A DNA stretch of 64,000 bases, from NCBI RefSeq assembly GCF_015595025.1, contig NZ_JADNRL010000012.1, positions 1 through 64,000 on the forward strand. The letters run 5' to 3'. This DNA is from Halomonas sp. KAO (GTDB taxonomy: Bacteria > Pseudomonadota > Gammaproteobacteria > Pseudomonadales > Halomonadaceae). The position numbers were made by a program, and so were the translations under genes. The number at the start of each line of letters is the position of its first letter. Position 1 is the first letter of the stretch. The notes beneath the pieces are model-generated. The model searched no databases, was not told the DNA's origin, and saw only the letters and a list, made by a program, of their open reading frames with translations. This document shows, piece after piece, positions 24,083-32,544 of the stretch.

Positions 24083-24565
24083 TCACGCCAGCGCCAGTGA
24101 CATCAGCAACGCATCTTCCCTGACCGCCCCGGCCTGCCGGGGCGGATAGTATCCGCGGCGAACGCCATCCTCCGCGAAGCCAGCCGCGCGATAGAGCGCG
24201 ATGGCCGAGGCATTGCCAGCCCGTACCTCCAGCAACAGGCGCTCGCTGCCCCAGGCTCGGGCCTGCTCGACCACCTCCGCCAGGAGCCGACGCGCCACTC
24301 CGCGCCCTCGCCAGCGAGCATCCACCAGAATCGCCTGCAGATCGGCCTCGAAGGGCTGCCGCTCCAGCGCGGCATACCCCACCACGACATCATCGACCAC
24401 CTGGCCAACCACCCATATCGTCGATGAGCGCAGGGTCGCCGCCAGCTGGCTCGCCGAGCCGGCGGTAGCCCACCCATGGGCGGCTTCCAGGGCCGTCAGC
24501 GATTCCAGCGCGGCCTCGTCCAGGGACGTCAGCACCGGCCGGTCGCCAGACACCTCACTGCCCAC
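24083..24565 (-). CDS. rimI: Ribosomal-protein-alanine N-acetyltransferase RimI
   Basis: A GNAT acetyltransferase that acetylates the N-terminus of ribosomal protein S18. The acetyl-CoA motif is in ARWRGRGVARRLL, followed by LEVRAGNASAIALYRAAGF, typical of RimI. I choose a GTG at 24565, seven bases after GGGGGAG, giving 160 residues and an 11-base overlap with the upstream gene. A second GTG at 24553 is possible. It is the third gene of bolA / HolD-like / rimI; holD-rimI adjacency is also seen in E. coli. Confidence 0.88.
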   Translation of the reverse strand: MGSEVSGDRPVLTSLDEAALESLTALEAAHGWATAGSASQLAATLRSSTIWVVGQVVDDVVVGYAALERQPFEADLQAILVDARWRGRGVARRLLAEVVEQARAWGSERLLLEVRAGNASAIALYRAAGFAEDGVRRGYYPPRQAGAVREDALLMSLALA

Positions 24566-25376
24566 TCGGTGCTCCCCCCTGCGTCTCGCGCCATGCCTCG
24601 CCCAGGGCCAGCAACCGGGGCAGCAGGGCGCGCTTGGCGTCGGCGCCATTGGCGAGCCCGGCCAGCGAAGGCCCCTGCCAGGCGGGCAGCCCGAACAGCG
24701 GACAGCGCTCTCCCTCGAGCGACAGCACTCGCTCCAGCACCTCGTCCCGGCCGAACACCAGTAACCGCTCAGGCACCCAGCCGCGCCGGCTGGCCCCGGC
24801 GACAAAGGCCTTCAGGCCCTCCCGGGCCTCCACCAGGGGCTCCTGTACCGGAAGTCCCTCCTGCAGTGGCCAGCGAAAATCCTGAAACACCGGGGGCGGC
24901 GACTCGATACCTGCGGCCCGCAGGATATTGGCGAGCAACATCAGCTGAGGACGCCCCGGTGCCTGGTCGCCCGGCAGCACCAGCAACCAGCGCCCCTCCA
25001 GGCAGGCCACCTGAAAGGCGAAGCGCAGGGCTTCCCGGGGCGCCTCCTCGGCCAGCGCGCTCGACGCCTCGGTCTCGGCACTGACCTCCTCGGGAGGCGC
25101 CATATCGCCCAGCAGGGCCGCCCGCGCCTTGCCAGGACGCGGCACTCGCTCGCTGCGCTCCTGGGCCGGGCTCTCGGCCGGCGGGGCCGCCGGTTGCTCC
25201 CGCGCCTCATCCAGCAGCGCCTGCAGGCGCTGACCATGCCCGACCTCGGGGGGCTGCTCGGGCAGCTCCCACTCACAGGCCGGCGTGGGGTGCGCATTGG
25301 GCAGCGCATAGCGCGCCACCCAGGCGGTCAGACCCATCGCCTCCAGATACTGGAGGCGCTGTGGCTCGCTGGTCAC
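24555..25376 (-). CDS. Probable divergent DNA polymerase III psi subunit (HolD-like)
   Basis: A 273-residue protein from a GTG that overlaps the bolA stop (GTGA). At residues 7-19 RLQYLEAMGLTAW resembles the E. coli HolD start (QLQQLGITQW). LLVLPGDQ at 131-138 and ANILRAAGIE at 149-158 resemble the HolD core. The C-terminal block at about 232-247 (AWQGPSLAGLANGADA, then KRALLPRL) matches ASPALTDLRANPTARAALWQQI in pattern. Between them lies a Pro/Ala/Glu-rich linker (about 55-115), making it twice the length of E. coli HolD (137). Position directly before rimI supports the call. The alignment was made by eye and from memory, so this is a proposal. If correct, it would link the clamp loader to single-strand binding protein through a chi subunit. 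Confidence 0.6.
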   Translation of the reverse strand: MTSEPQRLQYLEAMGLTAWVARYALPNAHPTPACEWELPEQPPEVGHGQRLQALLDEAREQPAAPPAESPAQERSERVPRPGKARAALLGDMAPPEEVSAETEASSALAEEAPREALRFAFQVACLEGRWLLVLPGDQAPGRPQLMLLANILRAAGIESPPPVFQDFRWPLQEGLPVQEPLVEAREGLKAFVAGASRRGWVPERLLVFGRDEVLERVLSLEGERCPLFGLPAWQGPSLAGLANGADAKRALLPRLLALGEAWRETQGGAPSGQ

Positions 25377-25681
25377 CGGCCGCCGCCCCGGCAGTCCGGC
25401 GAGTCGGGGCGCGCCTGGCCGCTGGCCTGCCACTCCTGGGGCGTATAGAGGTGCAGAGCCAGGGCATGCACCGGCCCGGCCAGCTCATCGGCCAGCAGGG
25501 CGTAGAGCTGCTGATGGCGCTTGACCGGCATCAGACCCTCGAAGCGCTCGCTGACCAGCGTCACCTTGAAGTGGGTTTCGGAGTTGGGCGGCACGGCGTG
25601 CCGATGGCTCTCGTTCTCCACCTGCAGAAAGGCGGGCTCGAGGGCCTGGAGCTTCTCTTCGATGCTTGACTGGATGCTCAT
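25373..25681 (-). CDS. bolA: BolA-family protein
   Basis: A 102-residue BolA protein. The family core HFKVTLVSERFEG and VHALALHLYTPQEW are present, together with the N-terminal IEEKLQALEP and the His-containing segment NESHRHAVPP. The tail SPDCRGGG resembles that of E. coli BolA, favouring BolA over IbaG. BolA proteins pair with monothiol glutaredoxins in iron-sulfur trafficking and affect cell morphology. GGAAG precedes the ATG. The stop overlaps the GTG of the next gene. Confidence 0.9.
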   Translation of the reverse strand: MSIQSSIEEKLQALEPAFLQVENESHRHAVPPNSETHFKVTLVSERFEGLMPVKRHQQLYALLADELAGPVHALALHLYTPQEWQASGQARPDSPDCRGGGR

Positions 25682-25763
25682 GGCGGCTTCCCAAAATGGT
25701 GAAGTGAAACGCCCATTGTACTCGCTATAGGCAAGGCTAACGATGCACCGCGACCCAGCGGCT

Positions 25764-27146
25764 CTATCCTCGCCGGGCGGCTGCGGCAAGCGGGATCCGC
25801 AGCAGGCTGAACAGCAGGGCGGCCAGGGTCGTCAGGGCACCGAGCCACAGCGTGGCCTGCACCGCCACGCCGGCGGCCAGGAAGGCGCCGACCAGGGCCA
25901 CCCCCAGCGACTGCCCCACGGTACGCGACGTGCTCATGGCCCCGGACGCATTGGCGCTGCGCGACAGCGGCACGCTGCCGATCAGCTCGCGGTTGTTGGG
26001 CGGCTGAAAGAGCCCGAAGCCCATACCGCACAGCGCCATGGGCCACAGCACCTCGACCACCCCGGCCTCGGCATCGAGCCAGGCCAGGGCAGACAGGCCG
26101 CCCATCAGCAGCAGCAGGCCCAGCGACGCCAGCAGGGAGGGGTTCACCCGGTCGGCCAGCCGGCCCGCCAGCGGCCCCACCAGCATGATCGCCAGCGGCC
26201 AGGGGGTGAAGAGCCAGGCGGTCTCGAGGGGAGAGAACCCCATCTGCTGCTGGAACAGGAAGGAGAGCGCCACGAAGGCGAGCCCCTGCCCGATAAAGGC
26301 ACTCCCCTGAGCGGCCAGCGCCAGGCTGAAGCGCCGCTCGGCAAAGATCGCCAGCGGCAGCAACGGGTGAGTGGCGCGTCGCTGGCGACGCACGAACAGC
26401 AGTGCCGCCACCAGACTGGTGCCCAGCCAGGCCGCCAGGGCCCAGGCCGCCATGCCATGGCCGAGGCCATCCATGGCGACGAAGAGGCCGCCGAGCATGG
26501 TGATCGAGAGCAGCGCCCCCTGCCAGTCGAAGCCACCGGGGCGCGCCGCTTCACGCGGCAGTGCCCTCCAGGCCAGCACCACCGCTACCGCACCCAGCGG
26601 CAGGTGCAGCGCAAACAGCCATGGCCAGTCGGCCACCGAGAGCAGGGCCCCACCGATCGCCGGGCCGGCAGCATAGCCCCCCGCCACGACCATGGCCGAG
26701 AGCCCCAGGGCGCTCCCCAGCAGCCGCGTCGGAAAGACCTGGCGATAGATCGAGGGGCCGATGGAGAGCGTCGCCGCCGCGCCCAGCCCCTGAAGGGCAC
26801 GAAAGACCAGCAGGCTCTCGAGGGTGGTCGAGAGGGCGCTGCCCAGCGCCGCCAGGGTGAATACCGCCACCCCCGCCACATAGAGCCGGCGCCGGCTCAG
26901 CAGCTCGCTCAGGGCGGCGAAGACCAGCAGGAAGGCGGCCGAGCTGACCTGGAAGAGGTTGGTGACCCATACCACCCGCGACGCCGACACCTCGAGGCCG
27001 GTGGCGATGGAGGGCAGCGCGATATTGACCATGGTGGTATCCACCACCGCCATCAGGGTACCGAGGATCAGCGCCAGCACCGCCAGGCGTCGCTCGGGCC
27101 CCGGCAGGCCATCATCACCGGGGCGCGTCTCGAAGAGTCGGCTCAT
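25764..27146 (-). CDS. DHA2-family (EmrB/QacA) efflux transporter
   Basis: An inner-membrane proton-drug antiporter of the major facilitator superfamily. The 460 residues contain about 14 hydrophobic segments. The DHA2 signature MAVVDTTMVNIALPSI lies in the first segment and the motif A-like loop ELLSRRRLY follows. It is shorter than usual EmrB (about 510) but appears complete. The substrate cannot be told. No membrane-fusion (EmrA) or regulator gene is adjacent. Its ATG is just downstream of a terminator, so it is transcribed on its own. Confidence 0.85.
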   Translation of the reverse strand: MSRLFETRPGDDGLPGPERRLAVLALILGTLMAVVDTTMVNIALPSIATGLEVSASRVVWVTNLFQVSSAAFLLVFAALSELLSRRRLYVAGVAVFTLAALGSALSTTLESLLVFRALQGLGAAATLSIGPSIYRQVFPTRLLGSALGLSAMVVAGGYAAGPAIGGALLSVADWPWLFALHLPLGAVAVVLAWRALPREAARPGGFDWQGALLSITMLGGLFVAMDGLGHGMAAWALAAWLGTSLVAALLFVRRQRRATHPLLPLAIFAERRFSLALAAQGSAFIGQGLAFVALSFLFQQQMGFSPLETAWLFTPWPLAIMLVGPLAGRLADRVNPSLLASLGLLLLMGGLSALAWLDAEAGVVEVLWPMALCGMGFGLFQPPNNRELIGSVPLSRSANASGAMSTSRTVGQSLGVALVGAFLAAGVAVQATLWLGALTTLAALLFSLLRIPLAAAARRG

Positions 27147-27176
27147 TCCATGTTCCGCATCAGGGTCCGTTAACGA

Positions 27177-27200
27177 AGAAACCGGCCGAAGCCGGTTTCT
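27177..27200 (-). terminator. Terminator after the 27223-27609 gene
   Basis: A perfect 10-bp stem AGAAACCGGC / GCCGGTTTCT with a CGAA tetraloop. It separates the small acidic gene from the efflux transporter. Confidence 0.85.
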
Positions 27201-27222
27201 CTCGCGAATCTCCGATCAGGCG

Positions 27223-27609
27223 TCAGTCCTGGTCGGTCTCCAGCAGCAGGCTATCGTCGATCTCGGAGATCTCCAGCGCCGCCTCATCATCCAGGTCGAT
27301 GGCGAGGTAGCTGTGCTCGAGCTGCAGGAAGCGCTGAAACAGCGGCCAGTCGAGGACCTCGGGCCACTGCCGCTGATCCTCTTCCCAGGCGCGAAGCTCG
27401 GTCTCGAGGATCTCGAGGTAGCGCTCACGCACGAAGCCCTGCAGGGCCTCCGGGGTATCCATCTCCGGGATCAGGTAGATGGTGCTCTCGTGCTCGACGT
27501 CGGCCAGCGTCAGATCCTCGTTGCCGAGGGTGGGCTCGAGCCCGTTGATCCAATCCACGAAGTGCTGGGTCGGGCGGACGCTCAGGGCAGAGCGGTTGAG
27601 CAGTTTCAT
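27223..27609 (-). CDS. Conserved acidic protein of unknown function
   Basis: A 128-residue, strongly acidic cytoplasmic protein without cysteines, signal peptide or membrane segments. Notable parts are the start MKLLNRSALSVRP, ESTIYLIPEMDTPE in the middle, a tryptophan-rich stretch (RAWEEDQRQWPEVLDW) and an Asp/Glu-rich tail. I do not recognise a named domain; similar proteins seem to exist in related gammaproteobacteria. GGAGA precedes the ATG at 27609; the frame is open 20 codons further without support. It follows lysS on the same strand after about 80 bp and ends at a clear terminator, so it may share the prfB-lysS transcript. Confidence 0.8.
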   Translation of the reverse strand: MKLLNRSALSVRPTQHFVDWINGLEPTLGNEDLTLADVEHESTIYLIPEMDTPEALQGFVRERYLEILETELRAWEEDQRQWPEVLDWPLFQRFLQLEHSYLAIDLDDEAALEISEIDDSLLLETDQD

Positions 27610-27688
27610 GGCGGTCTCCTCGACGTCGAAACGCTGACCATTATGGGCGCTACCCGCGGCGTTTACCAATGCTTCCCGAACCGCTCCT

Positions 27689-29239
27689 CTACTCGACTTC
27701 CGGCCTCATGGCAGGGAACAGCAGCACATCGCGGATCGAGGCGCTATCGGTCAGCAGCATCACCAGCCGGTCGATGCCGATGCCCTCGCCGGCGGTGGGC
27801 GGCAGACCATATTCGAGAGCCCGCACATAATCGGCGTCGAAGTACATCGCCTCGTCGTCCCCGGCCTCCTTCTCGGCCACCTGCTCGCGGAAACGCTCGG
27901 CCTGATCCTCGGCGTCGTTGAGCTCGGAGAAGCCGTTGGCGATCTCGCGCCCCCCGACGAAGAACTCGAAGCGCTCGGTGACGAAGGGGTTGGCATCCTT
28001 GCGCCGCGCCAGGGGACTCACCTCGGTGGGATATTCGGTGATAAAGGTGGGCTGCTGCAGACGATGCTCCACGGTCTTCTCGAAGATCTCGATCTGGATC
28101 TTGCCCAGCCCCCAGCCATCCTTGACGTCGATATCCAGGCGTTCGGCGATCTGGCGCGCCGCGGTCTCGTCGGCCAGCGAATCGGCATGGATATCGGGGT
28201 TGAACTCGAGAATCGCGTCGAACACGCTCAGGCGACGCAGCGGCTGGCCGAAATCGTACTCGAAGGTTTCCAGCACCTCGCCATCGCGATTGCGCACGGT
28301 GTTGACCACGGTGGTGCTGCCCAGCACCTCCTGGGTCAGGGTACGCAACATCTCCTCGGTCAGATCCATCAGGTCATGGTAATCCGCATAGGCCTGATAG
28401 AACTCGATCATGGTGAACTCGGGGTTGTGGCGCGTGGAGAGCCCCTCGTTACGGAAGTTGCGGTTGATCTCGAAGACCTTCTCGAAGCCCCCCACCACCA
28501 GGCGCTTGAGGTAGAGCTCCGGCGCGATGCGCAGGTACATGTCCTGGTCCAGCGCATTGTGGTGGGTCACGAAGGGGCGTGCCGTGGCACCACCGGGGAT
28601 CGCCTGCAGCATGGGGGTCTCCACCTCCATGAAGCCGCGCGCCTCGAAGAAGCGACGCATGGCACTGATGACCCCGGCACGGGTCTCGAACACCTGGCGC
28701 GAGTCGGGGTTCATGATCAGGTCCACATAGCGCTGACGGTAACGCGCCTCCATATCGGTGAGGCCGTGGAACTTGTCGGGCAGCGGCCGCAGGCTCTTGG
28801 TGAGCAGCACCGCCTCCTCCATCATCACATAGAGGTCACCCTTGCCCGACTTGTGCACCGGGCCACGCCCGGCGACGATATCGCCGATGTCCCAGCCCTT
28901 GATCTCCTCGAGCAGCTCGGCCGGCAGCCCCTTCTTGTCGACGTAGAGCTGAATCTGGCCGCTGACATCCTGGATAACGATAAAGGGACCACGCTTGCGC
29001 ATGATACGGCCCGCCACGCTGGCCTGGTGGCCCAGCGCCTCGAGTTCGGCCTTGTCCTTGTCACCCAGTGCCGCCTCGAGTTCGGCGGCCTGGCTGTCGC
29101 GACGAAAATGGTTGGGGAAGGCGCTCTCGCCCTGGGCGGCGGCCCGCTCGCGGCGTGCCGCCAGCTTGGCGCGGCGCTCGGCGATCAGGCGGTTCTCTTC
29201 GTTCTGCGGGCTTTCCGCTGAGGGACTCTCGTTGGCCAT
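27689..29239 (-). CDS. lysS: Lysyl-tRNA synthetase (class II)
   Basis: Charges tRNA-Lys. The 516 residues have a charged N-terminal tail, an OB-fold anticodon-binding domain (about 65-180, including [16 protein letters not shown]), and the class II catalytic core with motif 1, motif 2 ([20 protein letters not shown]) and motif 3 ([12 protein letters not shown]). AGGT precedes the ATG. It follows prfB, the conserved prfB-lysS order, with a structured 168-bp spacer. Confidence 0.97.
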   Translation of the reverse strand: MANESPSAESPQNEENRLIAERRAKLAARRERAAAQGESAFPNHFRRDSQAAELEAALGDKDKAELEALGHQASVAGRIMRKRGPFIVIQDVSGQIQLYVDKKGLPAELLEEIKGWDIGDIVAGRGPVHKSGKGDLYVMMEEAVLLTKSLRPLPDKFHGLTDMEARYRQRYVDLIMNPDSRQVFETRAGVISAMRRFFEARGFMEVETPMLQAIPGGATARPFVTHHNALDQDMYLRIAPELYLKRLVVGGFEKVFEINRNFRNEGLSTRHNPEFTMIEFYQAYADYHDLMDLTEEMLRTLTQEVLGSTTVVNTVRNRDGEVLETFEYDFGQPLRRLSVFDAILEFNPDIHADSLADETAARQIAERLDIDVKDGWGLGKIQIEIFEKTVEHRLQQPTFITEYPTEVSPLARRKDANPFVTERFEFFVGGREIANGFSELNDAEDQAERFREQVAEKEAGDDEAMYFDADYVRALEYGLPPTAGEGIGIDRLVMLLTDSASIRDVLLFPAMRPEVE

Positions 29240-29323
29240 ATCGCTACCTGTTGGAAATCTCGAAAATCTCGAATACGAAAGCTGAGACGCATCTAGAGCC
29301 GTGCAAGCGACGCCGATACAAGC

Positions 29324-29382
29324 CGCCCCTCTGCGGAGAGCGGCATCGACTCGGGTCGATGGACATCTCGAGCAGAGGGGCG
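29324..29382 (-). other. Nested hairpin between prfB and lysS
   Basis: Eleven-bp perfect outer arms CGCCCCTCTGC (29324-29334) and GCAGAGGGGCG (29372-29382) enclose a second hairpin ATCGAC (29345-29350) / GTCGAT (29355-29360). There is no T-run after it on the minus strand, so it does not look like an ordinary terminator. It would be part of the prfB-lysS mRNA. Confidence 0.65.
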
Positions 29383-29407
29383 GGGGCGCGTCGGCGAGCG
29401 CAGCAGG

Positions 29408-30506
29408 CTATAGACCCTGTTTGAGGCTGGCGACGATAAACTGATCCAGATCGCCGTCCAGCACCTTGTCGCAGTTGCTGGTCTGTACACCGGTACGCAG
29501 GTCCTTGATGCGCTGATCATCCAGCACGTAGGAGCGGATCTGGCTGCCCCAGCCGATATCGGACTTGGAGTCCTCGGCCTCCTGCTTGGCAGCGTTGCGC
29601 TTCTCCATCTCATGCTCCCACAGCCTCGCCTTGAGCTGTTTCATGGCGAAGTCGCGGTTGGCATGCTGGCTACGCTGGCTCTGACAGGCCACCACGATAC
29701 CGGTGGGCTCATGGGTGATGCGCACCGCCGAGTCGGTGGTGTTGACGTGCTGACCGCCGGCGCCGCTGGAGCGGTAGGTGTCGACGCGCAGGTCCGAGGG
29801 ATTGATATCGACCTCGAAGCTGTCATCGATCTCCGGGGAGAGGAACACCGACGCGAACGAGGTATGGCGGCGACCGCCGGAGTCGAAGGGACTCTTGCGG
29901 ACCAGGCGGTGCACGCCGGTCTCGGTGCGCAGCCAGCCGAAGGCATGATCACCCTGAATATGCAGGGTAGCCGACTTGATGCCCGCCACATCGCCGGCGG
30001 AGAGCTCGGTGATATCGGCCTTGAAGCCATGATGCTCGGCCCAGCGCAGATACATGCGCAGCAGGATGTTCGCCCAGTCCTGGGCCTCGGTCCCGCCGGA
30101 ACCGGCCTGGATATCGAGATAGGCGTTGTTCTCGTCCATCTCGCCGGAGAACATCCGCCGGAACTCGAGCTTCTCGAGGCTGGCATGGAAGCCCTGGAGC
30201 TCCTTCTCCACCTCGGCGACGGTGGCCTCGTCATCCTCCATCTCGGCCAGCTCCAGCAGGTCGCGACTATCGCCCAGCCCCTGGTCCAGCTCGTCGATGG
30301 TGGCCACGATGGTCTCGAGGGAAGCGCGCTCCTTGCCCAGCTTCTGGGCATAGTCCGGATCGTTCCAGACATTGGGGTCTTCCAGCTCGCGGGTAACTTC
30401 CTCTAGCCGATCCTTCTTTTCGGCATAGTCAAAGATACCCCCTCAGGACGTCTGTCCGCTCAGACAGGTCCTTGATGAGGTAGTGAATCGGGTTGGTTTC
30501 CAGCAT
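29408..30506 (-). CDS. prfB: Peptide chain release factor 2 (programmed +1 frameshift)
   Basis: Releases finished protein at UGA and UAA codons. It is coded in two frames. The zero frame starts with the ATG at 30506 ([14 protein letters not shown]) and meets an in-frame TGA at codon 26 (30431-30429). The +1 frame, read from GAC at 30430, continues to 29408 for a total of 365 residues, the E. coli length. The GGQ peptidyl-transfer motif is in [17 protein letters not shown] and the SPF codon-recognition tripeptide is in [15 protein letters not shown]. High RF2 favours termination at the internal TGA and so lowers its own synthesis, as known in many bacteria. Confidence 0.97.
30428..30443 (-). 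other. prfB programmed frameshift site
   Basis: The coding strand reads AGGGGGTATCTTTGAC: an internal ribosome-binding-like AGGGGG three bases before CTT, a slippery Leu codon, then the TGA stop followed by C, the weak termination context. This matches the classic RF2 shift site exactly in layout. Confidence 0.96.
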
Positions 30507-30746
30507 GGGGCGTCTCGCCTGAATCTGCAGTGGAAAGATGGCCGCCGCGGCGGCGCGGAAAAGGGGACTATTGTAGCGAACCCCGACCACAGCGACCATC
30601 CTACCCGGCCCTCGGGGCTGGACAGTATCGAATTCATGGATGAAGCCATGCGGAATTTCAAATAGACCGCGTCAGCGGGCTTGGATAGGGTCAAGTCATG
30701 GCCAAATGGCCGGAACTCCACACAACCACAAGCAACGGAGTGCACC

Positions 30747-32324
30747 ATGATCACGCCCCGCCTTGCCGCCGGCTCGCTGCTGCTGGCCGCCACCTGCCTC
30801 GCCCTGCCCGTCAGTGCCGATACCCTGCGCCTCGCCATCATGGGCGAGCCCGCCTCCCTGGACCCCCACAAGGTCAGCGGCACCTGGGAGAACGACGTGG
30901 TCGGCGATCTCTTCGAGGGGCTGGTCACCGAGGCCGCCGACGGCTCGCGCATCCCCGGCGTCGCCGAGTCCTGGGAAGTCACCGAGGACGGCACGACCTA
31001 CACCTTCAGCCTGCGCGAGGACGCCGCCTGGTCGGACGGCACCCCGGTGACCGCCGACGACTTCGTCTTCGCCTTCCGGCGCATCCTCGACCCGGCCACC
31101 GCCGCCAGCTACGCCTACCTGCTCTACCCGGTGAAGAACGCCGAGGCGGTCTTCAACGGCGACGCCGAGCCGGGCGCGCTGGGCATCGAGGCCCTGGATG
31201 CCCACACCCTCGAGATCACCCTGGAGCGCTCGACCCCCTACTTCCTCGACCAGCTGGCCCACTACACCGCCTACCCGGTGCCCCGGCACGTGGTGGAAGC
31301 GCACGGCGACGACTGGCCCAGCCCCGAGCACATGGTCTCCAACGGCGCCTTCGCCCTGCAGGAGTGGCGGTCCCAGACCCGCATCGAGGCCACCCGCAAT
31401 CCGCACTTCCACGACGCCGAGAATGTCGCCCTGGACGAGGTGATCTACTTCCCCATCGAGGAGCGCAATACCGCCCTGAACCGCTTCCGCGCCGGCGAGA
31501 TCGACATCGCCCGGGAGTTCCCCACCCAGCAGTACACCTGGCTTCAGGAGAACCTGCCGGAGGCGGTGCAGGTGGCCCCCTACCTGGGCATCTACTATTA
31601 CGCCTTCAACACCCGGGACGACCGCGCCACCGCCGACCCCCGCGTGCGCGAGGCGCTGAGCCTGGCGGTGCGCCGCGAGGTGATCACCGACCAGATCCTG
31701 GGCACCGGTGAAGAGCCCGCCTACGGCTTCGTGCCGCCGAACGTGGCCCACTACGAGGGAGCCGAGCTCGACTTCGCCGACCTGAGCCAGGAGGAGCGCC
31801 TCACCCGCGCCCGCACGCTGATGGAAGAGGCCGGTTACGGCCCGGACAACCCTCTCGAACTGTTGCTGCGCTACAACACCAGCGAGGATCACCGCAAGGT
31901 CGCCATCGCCCTGGCCGCCATGTGGAAGCCGCTGGGCGTGGAGGTGGAGCTCTACAACGCCGAGGTGGCCGTCCACTATGCCGACATCCGCCAGGGCGAC
32001 TTCGACGTGGCAAGGGCCGGCTGGATCGGCGACTACAACGACGCCCAGAACTTCCTGAGCCTGCTCGAGGGTGGCGTCGCCAACAACTATGGCGCCTACC
32101 AGAACGACGCGTTCGACGCCCTGATGGACCAGGCCGCCGAGACCCAGGACACCGATGCCCGCGCCGAGCTGATGGCCGAGGCCGAGACCCTGGCACTGGC
32201 CGACAACGCCACACTGCCGCTCTACTACTACGTCTCGCGCAACCTGGTGAGCCCGGCGCTGAGCGGCTGGCAGACCAATATCGAGGACATCCACCGCTCG
32301 CGCTGGATCGACTTCGAGGATTAA
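30747..32324 (+). CDS. oppA: Oligopeptide ABC transporter, substrate-binding protein
   Basis: A periplasmic peptide-binding protein of 525 residues (SBP_bac_5 family). The signal peptide spans about residues 1-24 with an A-x-A-like VSA cleavage site. The mature start DTLRLAIMGEPASLDPHKVSG is the usual family opening, and WSDGTPVTADDFVFAFRRIL is the family signature region. The ATG at 30747 has CGGAG upstream; 22 extra codons in the open frame precede the signal peptide and are rejected. It heads oppA-oppB-oppC-oppDF, but a repeat copy and a strong hairpin separate it from oppB. The exact peptide preference is unknown. Confidence 0.92.
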   Translation: MITPRLAAGSLLLAATCLALPVSADTLRLAIMGEPASLDPHKVSGTWENDVVGDLFEGLVTEAADGSRIPGVAESWEVTEDGTTYTFSLREDAAWSDGTPVTADDFVFAFRRILDPATAASYAYLLYPVKNAEAVFNGDAEPGALGIEALDAHTLEITLERSTPYFLDQLAHYTAYPVPRHVVEAHGDDWPSPEHMVSNGAFALQEWRSQTRIEATRNPHFHDAENVALDEVIYFPIEERNTALNRFRAGEIDIAREFPTQQYTWLQENLPEAVQVAPYLGIYYYAFNTRDDRATADPRVREALSLAVRREVITDQILGTGEEPAYGFVPPNVAHYEGAELDFADLSQEERLTRARTLMEEAGYGPDNPLELLLRYNTSEDHRKVAIALAAMWKPLGVEVELYNAEVAVHYADIRQGDFDVARAGWIGDYNDAQNFLSLLEGGVANNYGAYQNDAFDALMDQAAETQDTDARAELMAEAETLALADNATLPLYYYVSRNLVSPALSGWQTNIEDIHRSRWIDFED

Positions 32325-32349
32325 GCGCTCACTCCAAGATGTGGGCAGG

Positions 32350-32463
32350 ATGAGCGCCGGGGACAAGGCGGAACGAGGGTCTTTTGACCATGGACGTCAA
32401 AAGTAGCGCCCAGGGAGGGGTTTACAGCGCCCTCGTGCAGGCTTGTCGCCGGAAAGCTCATCT
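32350..32463 (+). repeat. Dispersed hairpin repeat, copy D (short type), inside the opp operon
   Basis: The most diverged copy and the most informative. The outer arms read GGGGACAAGG and CTTGTCGCC where other copies have ACAGG and CCTGT. The middle arms are ACGAGGG and CCCTCGT instead of GAGGGGG and CCCCCTC. The inner hairpin is CTTTTGAC (32381-32388) / GTCAAAAG (32396-32403) instead of ATGCCA/TGGCAT. Pairing is kept while sequence changes. It starts about 25 bp after the oppA stop. Confidence 0.82.
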
Positions 32464-32507
32464 CTTCGACCGAATGGCGAAAGCGCCTTCCCCTAATGTT
32501 GCGACCT

Positions 32508-32531
32508 TTCCCGGGGCCCGAGCCCCGGGAA
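32508..32531 (+). promoter_or_regulatory. Strong hairpin just before the oppB ribosome site
   Basis: A perfect 10-bp stem TTCCCGGGGC / GCCCCGGGAA with a CCGA loop, ending two to three bases before the GAGG ribosome site of oppB. No T-run follows. It could stabilise oppA mRNA ends or limit oppB translation. Confidence 0.7.
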
Positions 32532-32544
32532 GCGAGGCCCCATC

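Noticed and set aside
25743..27173. A 476-codon frame opposite the DHA2 transporter
   Set aside because: Very rich in Gln, Arg, Gly and His, with no motif; it mirrors the transporter's codons. The transporter frame has membrane segments and family motifs.
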